NCBI GenBank assembly: GCA_028277295.1
Contig: JANQGN010000192.1
Location: forward strand, 1 to 5,523
Reading direction: 5' to 3'
DNA from: Rhodospira sp.
GTDB taxonomy: Bacteria > Pseudomonadota > Alphaproteobacteria > Rhodospirillales > Rhodospirillaceae
Length of the DNA: 5,523 nucleotides
Positions 1 to 5,523 of the stretch are shown piece by piece. Within the stretch, counting starts at the first letter, position 1. Every line of letters begins with the position of its first letter. The translations under genes were made by a program, and so were the position numbers. The notes under the pieces were generated by a model, which ran no database searches, had not been told where the DNA came from, and worked only from the letters and a program-made list of their open reading frames with translations.

Positions 1-555
1 CTGGGCGCCCGCATGATCACCGTGCATGGCCGCACCCGCGACCAGTTCTATGGCGGCCGGGCCGACTGGGCCTTCATCGGCGAGGTCAAGGCGGCGGTCT
101 CCATCCCGGTGATCGGCAATGGCGATGTGGCCTCCGTGGAGGATGCCCGGGCGCTGATGGCGGCTTCGGGCGCCGATGGGGTGATGATCGGCCGCGCCGC
201 CCAGGGACGGCCGTGGCTGCCGGGCCATGTGGCGCAGGCCCTGCGAACCGGCGGCGCGCAACCCCCGGCCCCCGATATCGCCACCCGCAGCGCCATCGCT
301 CAGGACCACCTCGAGGCCCTGCTGGAGCACTACGGCCCCTCTCTCGGCCTTCGTGTCTCGCGCAAACACATGGCCTGGGCGACCCAGGGCCTGCCCCACG
401 CCACCGCCTTCCGGCGCGCGTTCAACGGCGAGACCAATCCCGATCACGCCCGGGCGCTGCTGGCGGCGGTCTGGATCACGGCCCGCGACGAGGGCGAGAC
501 CGACGACGGCGAGACGGGCGGCGGTCTGGACCCAGACCAGCGGGTGGCCGCATGA
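1..555 (+). CDS. dusB: tRNA-dihydrouridine synthase DusB/NifR3, C-terminal part (5' end outside window)
   Basis: FMN-dependent enzyme that reduces specific uridines in the tRNA D-loop to dihydrouridine, using NADPH, in the cytoplasm. The reading frame is open from base 1, so the ATG at 13 is internal; 184 residues are visible of the roughly 320-345 usual for DusB. Visible family motifs are VHGRTR (fragment residues 8-13), the IGNGDV strand-loop (about 38-43) and MIGRAAQGRPW (62-72), which belong to the FMN/phosphate-binding end of the TIM barrel. After these comes the helical tRNA-binding domain with the conserved RKHMAWATQG stretch. The catalytic cysteine region lies upstream of the window. 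The last ~25 residues are an acidic, Gly-rich tail containing a DEGET-DDGET repeat, outside the conserved fold. The TGA overlaps the ntrB ATG (ATGA). In alphaproteobacteria this gene is called nifR3 and heads the ntrBC operon; its link to nitrogen control is mainly positional. The family is clear, and the DusB subtype rests on motifs plus context. Confidence 0.95.
   Translation: MGARMITVHGRTRDQFYGGRADWAFIGEVKAAVSIPVIGNGDVASVEDARALMAASGADGVMIGRAAQGRPWLPGHVAQALRTGGAQPPAPDIATRSAIAQDHLEALLEHYGPSLGLRVSRKHMAWATQGLPHATAFRRAFNGETNPDHARALLAAVWITARDEGETDDGETGGGLDPDQRVAA
487..516 (+). repeat. Two-copy 15-bp tandem repeat in the dusB tail
   Basis: Two adjacent 15-base units (487-501 and 502-516) match at 13 of 15 positions and keep the reading frame, encoding DEGET then DDGET. 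Both copies share the core GGCGAGAC (493-500 and 508-515). The repeat lies in the poorly conserved acidic C-terminal tail of DusB, about 36 bases before the ntrB start. It looks like a small in-frame duplication; no function can be assigned. Confidence 0.6.
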
Positions 556-1781
556 ACCGCCCCCTGAAGGTTCTGGAGGCCGACCAAATCCCCCAAGGGC
601 CTGGCGTGGAACCGTTCGCCGTTCTCAACGCCATCGCCTCGGCGGTGCTGGTGCTGGACGCCCAGGAGCGCGTCTTGTTCGTCAACGCCGCTGGCGAGAC
701 CCTGTTCGATAGCAGCCTGTCCCATCTGGTGGGGTTGCCCGTGGGGGACCTCCTGCCACCCGACGGCCCGGTGATGGCCCTGATCCGCCAGGCGCGCCGC
801 GATGTCAGCACGGTATCCGAGTACGAGGTCGATCTCGACACGCCGCGCACCGGTCCCCGGGTGGTGACCGTGCAGGCCTCGCCCCACGGCGACGAGCCCG
901 ACTGGGTGGTGTTGCAAGTGCACGAGCATTCCAAGGCGCTGCGCATGGGCCAGCAGATGCTCAGCCGGGGCGCGGCGCGGTCGGTGTCGGCCATGGCGCG
1001 GCTGCTGGCGCACGAGGTGAAGAATCCGCTGTCCGGCATTCGCGGCGCGGCCCAATTGCTGGAACAGGGGGTGTCCGAGGGCGATCGAGTCCTCACCCAG
1101 CTGATCCGCGACGAGGCCGACCGGATCGTGGCCCTGGTGGATCGCATGGACGTGTTTTCCGATCGCGGTGCCTTGAGCCGCGAGCCGGTGAACATTCATT
1201 GCGTGCTGGAGCATGTGCGCCGAGTGGCCGAGAATGGGTTCGCCCGCGGCCGGCGCATCATCGAAAGCTACGATCCCTCCCTGCCGCCGGTGTTCGGCAG
1301 CCGGGATCAATTGATTCAGGTGTTCCTGAACCTGGTGAAGAACGCCGCCGAGGCGACCGCCGAGGAGGGGGGCGAGATCGTCCTGTCCACGGCCTATCAG
1401 CACGGCCTGCGGTTGACGGCGCCGGGCTCGTCCGACCGTCTGGATCTGCCGCTCGTGGTCAGCGTGCGGGACAATGGACCGGGAATCCCGGAGGACATCC
1501 GGGGGCATCTGTTCGAACCCTTCGTGACCAACAAGCCCTCCGGGAGCGGCCTGGGCCTGCCCCTGGTGGCCAAGATCGTCACCGAGCATGGCGGCATCGT
1601 GGAGTTCGACAGCCAACCCCGGCGCACCGTCTTTCGCGTGATCCTGCCCATGGCCCCGGCGAACGTTTGGCGTCCCGATCAGGGCCCGCCTCGCCATTAC
1701 GTCGACCCGGCGGAGGGCAAGGACAGGGATCGGGCGCGAGATGCGGGCGGCGGGCGCCGTCATGAGGAGGGCGACGCATGA
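552..1781 (+). CDS. ntrB: Nitrogen regulation sensor histidine kinase/phosphatase NtrB (GlnL)
   Basis: Cytoplasmic kinase that autophosphorylates on histidine and transfers phosphate to NtrC. Bound by PII protein, it acts as a phospho-NtrC phosphatase when nitrogen is ample (family knowledge). The protein has 409 residues and no membrane segment. An N-terminal PAS domain spans about residues 20-120 (FAVLNAIASAVLVLD start). The dimerisation/H-box helix contains LLAHEVKNPLSGIRGAAQLL with phospho-acceptor His154. The ATPase domain shows an N box (NLVKNAAEA, Asn264), a D/G1 box (RDNGPGIP, Asp307), an F box (LFEPFVTNK) and a G2 box (GSGLGLPL, from 331). A segment around AYQHGLRLTAPG between the N and G1 boxes, as I recall it from alphaproteobacterial NtrB, makes it longer than E. 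coli NtrB (349). After the last strand (about residue 367) comes a ~42-residue charged tail rich in Arg, Asp and Gly. The ATG was chosen because it forms an ATGA overlap with dusB; only a weak GGTGG lies upstream, suggesting coupled translation. The stop overlaps ntrC. Confidence 0.97.
   Translation: MNRPLKVLEADQIPQGPGVEPFAVLNAIASAVLVLDAQERVLFVNAAGETLFDSSLSHLVGLPVGDLLPPDGPVMALIRQARRDVSTVSEYEVDLDTPRTGPRVVTVQASPHGDEPDWVVLQVHEHSKALRMGQQMLSRGAARSVSAMARLLAHEVKNPLSGIRGAAQLLEQGVSEGDRVLTQLIRDEADRIVALVDRMDVFSDRGALSREPVNIHCVLEHVRRVAENGFARGRRIIESYDPSLPPVFGSRDQLIQVFLNLVKNAAEATAEEGGEIVLSTAYQHGLRLTAPGSSDRLDLPLVVSVRDNGPGIPEDIRGHLFEPFVTNKPSGSGLGLPLVAKIVTEHGGIVEFDSQPRRTVFRVILPMAPANVWRPDQGPPRHYVDPAEGKDRDRARDAGGGRRHEEGDA
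1765..1770 (+). promoter_or_regulatory. Strong Shine-Dalgarno site for ntrC
   Basis: AGGAGG lies 7 bases before the ATG at 1778, inside the last codons of ntrB. It is the strongest ribosome binding site in the window. It fixes the ntrC start at 1778 rather than at GTG codons nearer the receiver domain (1814 or 1853), which lack such a site. Confidence 0.85.
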
Positions 1782-3298
1782 ACCAGACGGGCGGCAGCGG
1801 GACGCTGGAGGGCGTGGCGCCGGGGGCCGGCTATAGCGAATCCTCGGGCGCCGTGGGACGGACCATCCTGATCGCCGACGACGATCGCGCCATTCGCACC
1901 GTGCTGACCCAGGCGCTGGGACGGGCCGGCTACGAGGTGCGCACCACCGGCCACGCCGCGACCCTGTGGACCTGGGTGGCCGACGGCGCCGGCGACCTGG
2001 TGATCACGGACGTGGTCATGCCCGACGAGAACGGCCTCGACCTGATCCCGCGCATCAAGAAGATCCGCCCGGATCTGCGCATCATCGTCATGAGCGCCCA
2101 GAACACCCTGTTGACGGCCGTCAAGGCCACCGAACGCGGGGCCTTCGAGTACCTGCCCAAGCCCTTCGACCTGACAGAGCTGGTCAACGTGGTGCGCCGG
2201 GCACTGTCGGCGCCCCATGGGCTGGCGGCGCCGTCCGTTGGTACTCTGGCGGATGACGAGGATCCCCTGCCCCTCATCGGCCGCTCGGCGGCCATGCAGG
2301 AGATCTACCGCACCCTGGCACGGCTGATGACCACCGACCTGACGGTGATGATCACCGGCGAGTCGGGCACCGGCAAGGAACTGGTGGCGCGCGCCCTGCA
2401 CGACTATGGCAAGCGCCGCGCCGGGCCCTTCGTCGCCGTCAACATGGCCGCGATTCCCCGCGACCTGATCGAGTCCGAGCTGTTCGGTCACGAGAAAGGC
2501 GCCTTCACCGGCGCCACCACGCGCGGCGTGGGCCGGTTCGAGCAGGCCGACGGCGGCACCCTGTTCCTGGACGAGATCGGCGACATGCCGCCGGAGGCGC
2601 AGACCCGCCTGCTGCGCGTGTTGCAAGAGAACGAGTACACCACCGTCGGCGGGCGCTCGGCGATCCGCGCCAACGTGCGCATCGTCGCCGCCACCCACCG
2701 CGACCTGACCCAGCACATCCGCCAGGGCCTGTTCCGCGAGGACCTGTACTACCGCCTCAACGTGGTGCCCATTCGCCTGCCGCCCCTGCGCGAGCGCGCC
2801 GAGGACATTCCCGAACTGGCGCGCCACTTCCTCAACCAGGTGACCGAGGAAGGGTTGCCGCGCAAGACCCTGGACACGGCGGCCATGGACCGGCTGAAGC
2901 GGCATCGCTGGCCGGGCAACGTGCGCGAACTGGAGAACCTGGTGCGGCGGCTGGCGGCGCTGTATTCGCAGGAAACCATTGGCGTGGATGTGATCGAGGC
3001 TGAACTCGCCACGGCACCCTCGGCCCTGGTCGGCAGCGGCGGGACCGGCGGCGAGGGGTTGAGCGCCCTTGTCGAACGCCACCTGCGCGAACATTTCGCC
3101 GCTCATCCCGACGGCCTGCCGGCGGCCGGGCTTCATGACCGGGTGTTGCGCGAGGTGGAGCGGCCCCTCATCGGTCTGTCCCTGGAGGCCACGCGCGGCA
3201 ACCAGATTCGCGCGGCTCAGTTGCTGGGCCTGAACCGCAATACCTTGCGCAAGAAAATCCGCGAGTTGGACATCCAGGTTGTGCGCGGCGTAAGGTAG
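1778..3298 (+). CDS. ntrC: Nitrogen regulation response regulator NtrC (GlnG), sigma54-dependent activator
   Basis: DNA-binding enhancer protein that, when phosphorylated by NtrB, oligomerises and uses ATP to open sigma54-RNA polymerase promoters of nitrogen-assimilation genes. It has 506 residues against 469 in E. coli. The receiver domain (about 28-143) has the acidic pair Asp35/Asp36, phospho-acceptor Asp78 in TDVVMPDENG, Ser106 and Lys128 in YLPKPFD; all align with the E. coli sites at a constant offset of 24. The AAA+ domain (about 165-400) shows Walker A GESGTGKE (194-201), the sigma54-contacting loop GAFTGA (241-246), Walker B GTLFLDEIGD (from 260), and the FREDLYYRLNV and PPLRER segments. 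The C-terminal Fis-type helix-turn-helix lies in about 466-500 (GNQIRAAQLLGLNRNTLRKKI). Residues 1-24 are a Gly/Ser-rich extension with no E. coli counterpart. The ATG overlaps the ntrB stop and has AGGAGG upstream, so ntrB and ntrC are made together. GAFTGA separates it from the sigma70-type NtrC of Rhodobacter capsulatus. No catalytic residue is missing. Confidence 0.98.
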   Translation: MNQTGGSGTLEGVAPGAGYSESSGAVGRTILIADDDRAIRTVLTQALGRAGYEVRTTGHAATLWTWVADGAGDLVITDVVMPDENGLDLIPRIKKIRPDLRIIVMSAQNTLLTAVKATERGAFEYLPKPFDLTELVNVVRRALSAPHGLAAPSVGTLADDEDPLPLIGRSAAMQEIYRTLARLMTTDLTVMITGESGTGKELVARALHDYGKRRAGPFVAVNMAAIPRDLIESELFGHEKGAFTGATTRGVGRFEQADGGTLFLDEIGDMPPEAQTRLLRVLQENEYTTVGGRSAIRANVRIVAATHRDLTQHIRQGLFREDLYYRLNVVPIRLPPLRERAEDIPELARHFLNQVTEEGLPRKTLDTAAMDRLKRHRWPGNVRELENLVRRLAALYSQETIGVDVIEAELATAPSALVGSGGTGGEGLSALVERHLREHFAAHPDGLPAAGLHDRVLREVERPLIGLSLEATRGNQIRAAQLLGLNRNTLRKKIRELDIQVVRGVR

Positions 3299-3302
3299 AT
3301 GT

Positions 3303-3326
3303 GCCGGGCCTTTGTGAGCCCGAGGC
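3303..3326 (+). terminator. Weak hairpin just after ntrC (possible terminator or mRNA end)
   Basis: CGGGC (3305-3309) pairs with GCCCG (3318-3322) around an 8-base loop. An alternative pairing extends the stem to GCC/GGC at 3303-3305 and 3324-3326 with a small bulge. It begins 4 bases after the ntrC stop. There is no T-run after it, so intrinsic termination is doubtful. It could stabilise the ntrBC message end or be chance in GC-rich DNA. Confidence 0.2.
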
Positions 3327-3371
3327 AGATCACGCCCATCAGGGCCGCGCCCGTTGGGTGGGTCGGGCACC

Positions 3372-3389
3372 GGCGCGGCTGGCGCCTTT
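3372..3389 (+). terminator. Short GC hairpin followed by TTT (weak terminator candidate)
   Basis: GGCGC (3372-3376) pairs with GCGCC (3382-3386) around a 5-base loop and is followed directly by TTT (3387-3389). The stem is only 5 bp and the T-tract only three bases, so any termination would be partial. It is the best stem-plus-T arrangement in the gap after ntrC, but the support is weak. Confidence 0.2.
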
Positions 3390-3460
3390 GCCGCCCCGGA
3401 CGGCATCGTCGCCCACGCGCCTCGCCAGGACGGTGTTGTCGCCTGCGCGGGACTGTCGCA

Positions 3461-3486
3461 TCAAACGGCTGACAAGAAACGTTTGA
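3461..3486. promoter_or_regulatory. Perfect dyad TCAAACG-N12-CGTTTGA upstream of ntrY
   Basis: Seven-base arms at 3461-3467 and 3480-3486 are exact inverted copies, with arm centres 19 bp apart, close to two helical turns. The right half also contains the self-palindrome AAACGTTT (3477-3484). The site is AT-richer than its surroundings, and its centre lies about 73 bases before the ntrY ATG, a position suited to an operator or activator site. It does not match the NtrC site (TGCACC-N5-GGTGCA type). As RNA it could also form a 7-bp stem with a 12-base loop. The binding protein, if any, is unknown. Confidence 0.4.
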
Positions 3487-3523
3487 ATCTGTCACGGTCG
3501 GATCCGGCGGGCAGCACCCGGCA

Positions 3524-3541
3524 ACGGCCCCGCCGTCGGAG
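3524..3541 (+). promoter_or_regulatory. Hairpin and Shine-Dalgarno site before ntrY
   Basis: GGAG (3538-3541) lies 5 bases before the ATG at 3547 and supports that start. Directly upstream, ACGGC (3524-3528) and GCCGT (3532-3536) form a 5-bp stem with a 3-base loop that ends one base before the ribosome binding site. The binding site is adequate but weaker than that of ntrC. Confidence 0.5.
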
Positions 3542-3546
3542 CGGAC

Positions 3547-5523
3547 ATGAACGGTTCGACAAATCTCACCTTCAATCGGCACCTGATGCGTTTCGGGCTC
3601 TGGGCCCGCCGCACGCGGCTGAGCCGCATGCTGACCTGGGGGTTGGCGGTGGCCGCCGTGCTCTCGGTCGGCGCCACGGTGGCCGCCCTGACGGGCTTCG
3701 GTCCCAAGGTCACCGACCCTTCAGTGATGCTGGTGCTGCTCAACGTTAACTTGGTCATCATGCTGGCCCTGGGCGTGCTTGTCGCCCGCCGGCTGGTCAA
3801 GGTCTGGGCGGCCCATCGCGCGGGTGGCGCCGGCTCGCGTCTGCATGTGCGTTTGGTGGTTCTGTTCGGGGCACTGGCTGTTACCCCGGCCATTCTGACG
3901 TCCGTGTTCTCGGTGTTGATGTTCCAGGTTGGGGTGCAAGGTTGGTTCTCCACCCGCGTCTCCACGGCCGTCAACGAATCGCGGCTGGTCGCCCAGGCTT
4001 ACCTGAAGGAGCACCAGCAGGCCATCGCCGGCGAGGTGCTGGCCATGGCCAACGACCTGAACCGGGACTGGCTGCGGATCAGCCGCAATCCCCATCTTCT
4101 CAACAATTTTCTGGGCACCCAGGCCTCACTGCGCAACTTGACCGAGGCCGTGATCTTCGCCAAGGACGGCAAGGTGATTGCCCGCGCGGGCTATATTTAC
4201 TCGCTCCAGTTCGAGCAGGTGCCGTTCTGGGCCATGGACCGCGCCGACGGCGGCGAGGTGGCCCTGCTGACCGGCGAGAATGATGATCGGGTGCGCGGAC
4301 TGGTGCGGCTAGACGCCCTCTCGCCGCTGTATCTGTACGTGGGCCGCTTCGTCGACCCGGATGTTCTGGGAGCGATCGAGAGCACGGAACAAGCGGTGGT
4401 CGAATACCGCGCGCTGGAGGGCCGGCGCTCCGGCTACGAGTTCACGCTGTCGATGATCTTCGTAATGGTGTCGCTGCTGTTGCTGCTGGCCGCCGTGGCC
4501 GTGGGCCTGACCATGGCGACCCGCCTGGCGCAGCCCATCATGGCGCTGATCGACGCCGCCGATAGGGTGCGCCAGGGAAACCTTAGGGTGCGTGTGAAGG
4601 AAATTGCCGCCAGTGATGAGGTGTCCTCTCTATCACGCGCCTTCAACCGCATGACCGAGCAGTTGGATGCCCAGCACAAGAGTCTGACGCATGCCAACCA
4701 GGAACTGGACGAACGCCGCCGGTTCACCGAGACCGTCCTCGCCGGCGTGTCGGCCGGGGTCATCGCGCTCGACCGCGACGGCTGCGTGACCCTGTTCAAC
4801 CGCTCGGCCAGCGAGCTTCTGGGCGAGGACCTGGAAGGCTGGGTTGGCCGGCCCGCCGCCGGGGTGATGGACAAGATTGGTGACCTGGTGGCGCAGACCC
4901 GGGCGCGCCCGGACCGTCCCGCGCAGGCCGAGGTCATTTTCCGGCATGGCGGACGCACGCTCACCCTGCTGGCCCGGTTGGGCGCCGAGCGCGATGAGGA
5001 CGGCGGTATCCTGGGCTTCGTGCTCACCTTTGACGACATAACGGAGTTGCAGCAGGCGCAACGCATGGCCGCCTGGGCCGACGTGGCGCGGCGCATCGCG
5101 CATGAGATCAAGAACCCCCTCACCCCCATCCAGTTGTCGGCCGAACGACTGAAGCGGCGCTACCTGCGTCAGCTCTCCCAGGACCAGGACACCTTCGTTC
5201 AGTGTACCGACACCATCGTCCGCCATGTCAGCGACATCGGCCAGATGGTGGACGAATTCTCGGCGTTCGCCCGCATGCCGGCGCCCACCATGCGCCTGGA
5301 GGTGCTGGGGAGCATCCTGCGTCAGGCCGTGGTGCTGCAGCGCACGGCCTACACGCGCATCACCTTCCGCCTGGATGTTCCAGAGGCGCCTGTGCGGCTG
5401 CGCTGCGACACGCGGCAGCTCACGCAGGCCCTGACCAACCTCCTGAAGAACGCGGTGGAGGGGATTGACGCCCGCCGGGAAAAGGAAAAGGATCAGGCTC
5501 CCCCTGGCGAGATCGTTGTGTCT
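3547..5523 (+). CDS. ntrY: Membrane sensor histidine kinase NtrY (3' end outside window)
   Basis: Inner-membrane kinase that phosphorylates NtrX; in alphaproteobacteria NtrYX affects nitrogen metabolism and respiratory/redox genes and can cross-talk with NtrC. The frame is open to the window end: 659 of a usual ~730-780 residues. Three hydrophobic segments occur at about 28-50, 60-82 and 103-126, then a ~170-residue extracytoplasmic domain, then a fourth segment at about 299-323 (SLLLLLAAVAVGLTM). This is the typical NtrY topology. A HAMP linker follows (about 324-376; Q329-P330 and EVSSLSRAFNRM), then a PAS domain (about 392-500) ending in TFDDITELQQAQ. The H box is RRIAHEIKNPLTPIQLSAER with His519, and the N box NLLKNAVEG has Asn635. 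The G1, F and G2 boxes lie beyond the window. The ATG at 3547 was chosen because GGAG precedes it by 5 bases and it leaves a short basic cytoplasmic leader. The 248-base gap from ntrC suggests separate expression. ntrX is expected next. Confidence 0.96.
   Translation, partial: MNGSTNLTFNRHLMRFGLWARRTRLSRMLTWGLAVAAVLSVGATVAALTGFGPKVTDPSVMLVLLNVNLVIMLALGVLVARRLVKVWAAHRAGGAGSRLHVRLVVLFGALAVTPAILTSVFSVLMFQVGVQGWFSTRVSTAVNESRLVAQAYLKEHQQAIAGEVLAMANDLNRDWLRISRNPHLLNNFLGTQASLRNLTEAVIFAKDGKVIARAGYIYSLQFEQVPFWAMDRADGGEVALLTGENDDRVRGLVRLDALSPLYLYVGRFVDPDVLGAIESTEQAVVEYRALEGRRSGYEFTLSMIFVMVSLLLLLAAVAVGLTMATRLAQPIMALIDAADRVRQGNLRVRVKEIAASDEVSSLSRAFNRMTEQLDAQHKSLTHANQELDERRRFTETVLAGVSAGVIALDRDGCVTLFNRSASELLGEDLEGWVGRPAAGVMDKIGDLVAQTRARPDRPAQAEVIFRHGGRTLTLLARLGAERDEDGGILGFVLTFDDITELQQAQRMAAWADVARRIAHEIKNPLTPIQLSAERLKRRYLRQLSQDQDTFVQCTDTIVRHVSDIGQMVDEFSAFARMPAPTMRLEVLGSILRQAVVLQRTAYTRITFRLDVPEAPVRLRCDTRQLTQALTNLLKNAVEGIDARREKEKDQAPPGEIVVS

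Larger units (their letters stand above)
3299..3546. other. Intergenic region between ntrC and ntrY
   Basis: These 248 bases separate the tightly coupled dusB-ntrB-ntrC group from ntrY. The gap holds two weak GC-rich hairpins near the ntrC end, a perfect dyad at 3461-3486 in a locally AT-richer patch, and a hairpin plus GGAG next to the ntrY start. No convincing sigma70 -35/-10 pair is visible; TTGTCG (3436-3441) followed 17 bases later by CATCAA is a poor match. The size of the gap suggests that ntrYX has a promoter of its own, possibly with read-through from ntrBC; this is inference. No credible small gene was found here. Confidence 0.6.

Noticed and set aside
444..1763. 439-codon open frame on the - strand over ntrB
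   Set aside because: It shows the same shadow effect, with a His/Gln/Arg-rich translation opposite a gene with complete kinase motifs.
3380..3395. Sigma54-like GG-N10-GC at TGGCGCC...GCC
   Set aside because: The spacing fits but the -12 element reads CCGC instead of TTGC, and such spacing is common by chance in this DNA. No NtrC-type dyad lies upstream.
1760..3406. 548-codon open frame on the - strand covering all of ntrC
   Set aside because: It is the mirror of a GC-rich gene with strong third-position GC bias, which suppresses stops on the opposite strand. The translation is rich in Gln, His, Gly and Ala with no recognisable domain, and ntrC is certain on the + strand.
3299..3472. 57-codon frame whose ATG directly follows the ntrC stop (TAGATG)
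   Set aside because: The translation is dominated by Arg, Pro and Gly as expected from random GC-rich DNA. Only a weak AAGG lies upstream, and the frame runs through the hairpins into the dyad without domain or membrane features.
3499..3506. 8-bp palindrome CGGATCCG
   Set aside because: It is short and isolated, does not extend beyond 8 bp, and is expected by chance.
3301..3749. Other + strand frames at 3301-3486 and 3354-3749
   Set aside because: Their composition is that of non-coding GC-rich sequence, neither has a ribosome binding site, and the second overlaps the well-supported start of ntrY in another frame.
4434..5226. Overlapping - strand open frames (231 and 197 codons) opposite ntrY
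   Set aside because: They lie opposite the HAMP, PAS and H-box coding region of ntrY. Their translations are low-complexity Ser/Arg- or Gly/Leu-rich without motifs.

Overview
This window looks like chromosomal DNA of a GC-rich alphaproteobacterium. The gene order dusB(nifR3)-ntrB-ntrC-ntrY and the sequence character of the proteins fit the order Rhodospirillales (Rhodospirillum/Azospirillum-like). That placement is an inference from memory of gene order and family motifs; no database search was run. All four genes lie on the + strand, and both outer genes are cut by the window edges.

Layout: positions 1-555 hold the C-terminal part of a tRNA-dihydrouridine synthase of the DusB/NifR3 type. 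Its stop codon overlaps the start of ntrB (552-1781), a soluble PAS-type histidine kinase/phosphatase. The ntrB stop in turn overlaps the start of ntrC (1778-3298), a sigma54-dependent response regulator with receiver, AAA+ and Fis-type DNA-binding domains. Both junctions are ATGA overlaps, so the three genes are very likely one translationally coupled transcript. A 248-base gap (3299-3546) follows. It holds weak GC-rich hairpins, a perfect 7-bp-arm dyad in a locally AT-richer patch, and a small hairpin against a Shine-Dalgarno site. From 3547 to the window end runs ntrY, a membrane histidine kinase cut after 659 residues, before its ATP-binding G boxes. Its partner ntrX would be expected just downstream.

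How the genes work together: in this family NtrB, governed by PII protein, phosphorylates or dephosphorylates NtrC according to nitrogen status. Phospho-NtrC then activates sigma54 promoters for nitrogen assimilation and, in diazotrophs, for nitrogen fixation. NtrY with NtrX is a second, membrane-anchored pair linked to nitrogen and redox/respiratory control that can cross-talk with NtrBC. The NtrC here keeps the GAFTGA loop that contacts sigma54, unlike the sigma70-type NtrC of Rhodobacter capsulatus.

I see no mobile element, CRISPR array, RNA gene or undescribed defence-like system. The region is a conserved regulatory locus. The points worth a second look are modest: a roughly 24-residue N-terminal extension on NtrC with a strong ribosome binding site, a charged tail on NtrB, a short tandem repeat in the DusB tail, and the dyad and hairpins upstream of ntrY.
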